Origin: Chloroflexota bacterium
GTDB taxonomy: Bacteria > Chloroflexota > Dehalococcoidia > SZUA-161
Length of the DNA stretch: 7,854 nt
Direction of reading: 5' to 3'
Assembly: GCA_016865955.1 (NCBI GenBank)
Contig: VGNW01000102.1
Coordinates: 1-7,854 of the forward strand
The translations under genes were made by a program, and so were the position numbers. The notes below the pieces were generated by a model. That model searched no databases. It was not told where the DNA came from and saw only the letters and a list, made by a program, of their open reading frames with translations. Each line of letters starts with the position of its first letter. The first letter of the stretch is position 1. Below are positions 6,084 to 7,854 of this stretch, one piece after another.

Positions 6084-7631
6084 ATGACAACAGACTCGGA
6101 CCTGATGAAGCAGAAGCTCTCTGAGCTCGCCGAGTTCAGAGAGAGGCTGAAGAAGGGGGGCGGTGCCGAAGAGGTGGAGAAGCAGCATAAGAAGGGCAAG
6201 CTCACCGCAAGAGAGAGAATTGAGAAGCTGCTCGACCCGGGCACTTTCCAGGAGCTCGATCTCTGGGGCACGCCTATGGCTACAGCCTTCGATATAGACA
6301 AGAAGGAAGGTCCCGCAGACGGCGTAGCCGTAGGTTACGGCATGGTAAACGGCAGACCCATTTACGTCTGGTCTCAGGATGCCACCGTATTCGGAGGCAC
6401 TCTATCAAATATCCATGCCCGCAAGATTTCAGGTGCTATGGAAAAGGCTATTCATGCCCGCATTCCCATCGTCGGCATCATAGATTCCGAGGGCGCGAGA
6501 ATCGAGGATGCCATTCAGTATTATCGTTTTTACTCGCCCGAATCGCTGGTCTATTTTCAGACCATGGCATCGGGCGTTATCCCGCAGATTTCCCTGATAA
6601 TGGGGCCCTGCACGGGCGAGATGGCGATCTCTGCCTCAATAGCTGATTTCGTGTTTATGGTAAGGAAGAACAGCTATATGCATGTAGCCCCGCCGCCGGC
6701 GGGCAAGACCGCCGAGGAGGCGGGCGATGCCTCGGGGCATTTCCGCAAGACGGGCTGCTGCGATTTTCTGGCTAAGGACGACGATGAGTGCCTGCAGCAG
6801 TGCCGCAAGCTGTTAAGCTACCTCCCCTCGAACAACAGGGAGAAACCGCCCTTTGTGGATATGGGCGACGACCCCAATCGCAGGGAGGAGGAGCTTCTGG
6901 GCGTGGCGCCTCTCGATACGAATAAGCCGTACAGCATGACCAAGCTTATCTCTCTGATAGTGGATAAGGGCGAGTTCCTGGAGCTGAAGCGGCAGTGGGC
7001 GAACAACCTGATAACCGGCTTCGGGCGCATGGCAGGGGAGGTCGTCGGTTTCGTAGCCAACAACCCCCAGTCCATGGGCGGCGCGCTGACCCTCGACGCA
7101 GCCGACAAGATGGCGCGGTTCGTCAGGTTCTGCGATGCCTTCAACATACCCGTGGTCTGGCTGGCGGATACGCCTGCATTCTTGCCTGCCATTGATGAGG
7201 AGACCAGAGGTCTTATCAGGCACGGCTGCAAGCTGGTGTTCTCCAATGTCGAGTGCACTGTGCCCCAGATTACTATTGCCATACGCAAGCTTTTCGGAGG
7301 CGGGCAGTTAGCCATGCCCGGCACAACACTGGGCGGCGATCTCGATGTCGCCTGGCCCTCTGTGGAGCGCGGGTTGATGGGGGCGGAGGGTGCGGTATCC
7401 ATTATGTACAAGAGGGAGCTTGCCGCTATCGAGAATGAAGAAGAGAGAGCGAAAAAGCTGGAGCAGCGCACCATCGAGATGAGGCATAAGCTGCGGGCAC
7501 TGGAGCGCGAGTGGGGTCAGGGCTTCATCGACCCCCGCGATACCAGGGCTTTCCTTATTCAGGCGCTCAAGACATTTGCCGGCAGGGACGAGGGCAGACC
7601 CCAGCGCAAACACGAAAACATCAGATTGTAA
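6084..7631 (+). CDS. Acyl-CoA carboxylase carboxyltransferase (beta) subunit, PccB/MmdA-like, with atypical active-site residues
   Basis: A 515-residue carboxyltransferase of the type that moves CO2 between biotin and an acyl-CoA (propionyl-CoA carboxylase beta or methylmalonyl-CoA decarboxylase alpha). Seen: an N-terminal crotonase-like domain with EKQHKKGKLTARERI (32-46), SQDATVFGGTLS (97-108), DSEGARIED (134-142) and GVIPQISLIMGPCTGE (164-179); a C-terminal domain with YSMTKLI (283-289), NILTGFGR-like NNLITGFGR (307-315), FVRFCDAFNIPVV (346-358), RKLFGGGQLA (401-410), AWPSVERGLMGAEGAV (423-438) and KHENIRL at the end. The overall match to Streptomyces PccB is clear, but Glu replaces Gly in both DSGGAR and CAGGAVY, and Leu409 replaces specificity residue Asp422. 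ATG 6084 has AAGGAGG 4 bases upstream. The biotin carboxylase and carrier or membrane decarboxylase subunits are not in view, so direction (carboxylation or decarboxylation) is open. Confidence 0.93.
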   Translation: MTTDSDLMKQKLSELAEFRERLKKGGGAEEVEKQHKKGKLTARERIEKLLDPGTFQELDLWGTPMATAFDIDKKEGPADGVAVGYGMVNGRPIYVWSQDATVFGGTLSNIHARKISGAMEKAIHARIPIVGIIDSEGARIEDAIQYYRFYSPESLVYFQTMASGVIPQISLIMGPCTGEMAISASIADFVFMVRKNSYMHVAPPPAGKTAEEAGDASGHFRKTGCCDFLAKDDDECLQQCRKLLSYLPSNNREKPPFVDMGDDPNRREEELLGVAPLDTNKPYSMTKLISLIVDKGEFLELKRQWANNLITGFGRMAGEVVGFVANNPQSMGGALTLDAADKMARFVRFCDAFNIPVVWLADTPAFLPAIDEETRGLIRHGCKLVFSNVECTVPQITIAIRKLFGGGQLAMPGTTLGGDLDVAWPSVERGLMGAEGAVSIMYKRELAAIENEEERAKKLEQRTIEMRHKLRALEREWGQGFIDPRDTRAFLIQALKTFAGRDEGRPQRKHENIRL

Positions 7632-7665
7632 ACGCAATCGCTGTAATTAATTTCGGAGGTATCAG

Positions 7666-7854
7666 ATGTCAGACGCGAAGGTAAAGCTGCAAAAAGTCGA
7701 GGAGCACAGGAAGAAGTGGCTCCCCGGCGGAGATAAGACTGCGATAGAAAAACAGCACAGCAGGGGCAAGCTGACAGCCTGGGAGAGAATTCAAAGGCTA
7801 TTCGACCCCGGGACTTTCCATGAGATAGGCTTGTGGACGCAGGCGATGAAGACC
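7666..7854 (+). CDS. Second acyl-CoA carboxyltransferase (beta) subunit, paralogue of the upstream gene (partial, runs off right edge)
   Basis: An open reading frame of 63 codons starting at ATG 7666 and continuing past the window. CGGAGGT (7654-7660) lies 5 bases before the start, and the gap from the previous stop codon is 34 bases with no terminator, so the two genes are probably cotranscribed. The visible part matches the N-terminus of carboxyltransferase beta subunits and of its neighbour: IEKQHSRGKLTAWERI (27-42) against VEKQHKKGKLTARERI, then DPGTFHEIGLW (47-57) against DPGTFQELDLW. The Arg usual in the KLTARER motif is Trp here. The catalytic parts lie outside the window, so activity cannot be judged. 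It may form a mixed oligomer with its neighbour or act on a different acyl-CoA. Confidence 0.9.
   Translation, partial: MSDAKVKLQKVEEHRKKWLPGGDKTAIEKQHSRGKLTAWERIQRLFDPGTFHEIGLWTQAMKT

Noticed and set aside
6818..7474. Minus-strand frame of 218 codons opposite the carboxyltransferase
   Set aside because: Low-complexity Ser-rich translation antisense to conserved carboxyltransferase motifs; a by-product of codon composition.
7632..7665. Possible terminator between the two carboxyltransferase genes
   Set aside because: No stem followed by a T run; the gap holds only the ribosome binding site of the second gene.

Overview
The window looks like part of the chromosome of an anaerobic bacterium that handles organic acids as CoA thioesters. 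Shine-Dalgarno sites are strong, and sigma70-type promoter elements can be read. The gene set (a BcrB/BcrC-like Fe-S enzyme pair, CoA-transferases of two unrelated families, a ferredoxin-linked 2-oxoacid oxidoreductase and acyl-CoA carboxyltransferases) is of the kind found in anaerobic, often uncultured lineages such as Dehalococcoidia (Chloroflexota) or Desulfobacterota. That placement is an impression from gene content, not a measured result.

Layout. Five genes run leftward from about 5849 to the left edge: a 509-residue acetyl-CoA hydrolase/4-hydroxybutyrate CoA-transferase-like protein (5849-4320), the small (4205-3060) and large (3055-1724) subunits of a benzoyl-CoA reductase/2-hydroxyacyl-CoA dehydratase family enzyme, a family III (CaiB/BaiF) CoA-transferase (1606-398) and the first 132 residues of a VorB/PorA-type 2-oxoacid:ferredoxin oxidoreductase alpha subunit (398 to the left edge). 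Two genes run rightward: a complete acyl-CoA carboxylase carboxyltransferase subunit (6084-7631) and the first 63 residues of a paralogue (7666 to the right edge). No gap exceeds 300 bases. The three main gaps hold a divergent promoter region (5850-6083), a probable internal promoter (4206-4319) and a heptad-phased inverted repeat (about 1620-1736).

How the genes may work together (inference). One CoA-transferase would activate a carboxylic or 2-hydroxy acid. The BcrB/BcrC-like pair would carry out a radical dehydration or reduction of the CoA ester. The oxidoreductase would produce or consume acyl-CoA while supplying reduced ferredoxin. The divergent carboxyltransferases would interconvert an acyl-CoA and its carboxylated form. 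No ATP-dependent activator (HgdC/BcrA/BcrD type), biotin carboxylase, biotin carrier or regulator lies in the window, so substrate and direction stay open.

The most notable points are the two back-to-back promoters whose -35 boxes form the ends of one 24-bp near-palindrome, the non-canonical active-site positions of the complete carboxyltransferase, and the 7-nt-phased inverted repeat filling the gap between the large dehydratase subunit and the family III CoA-transferase.
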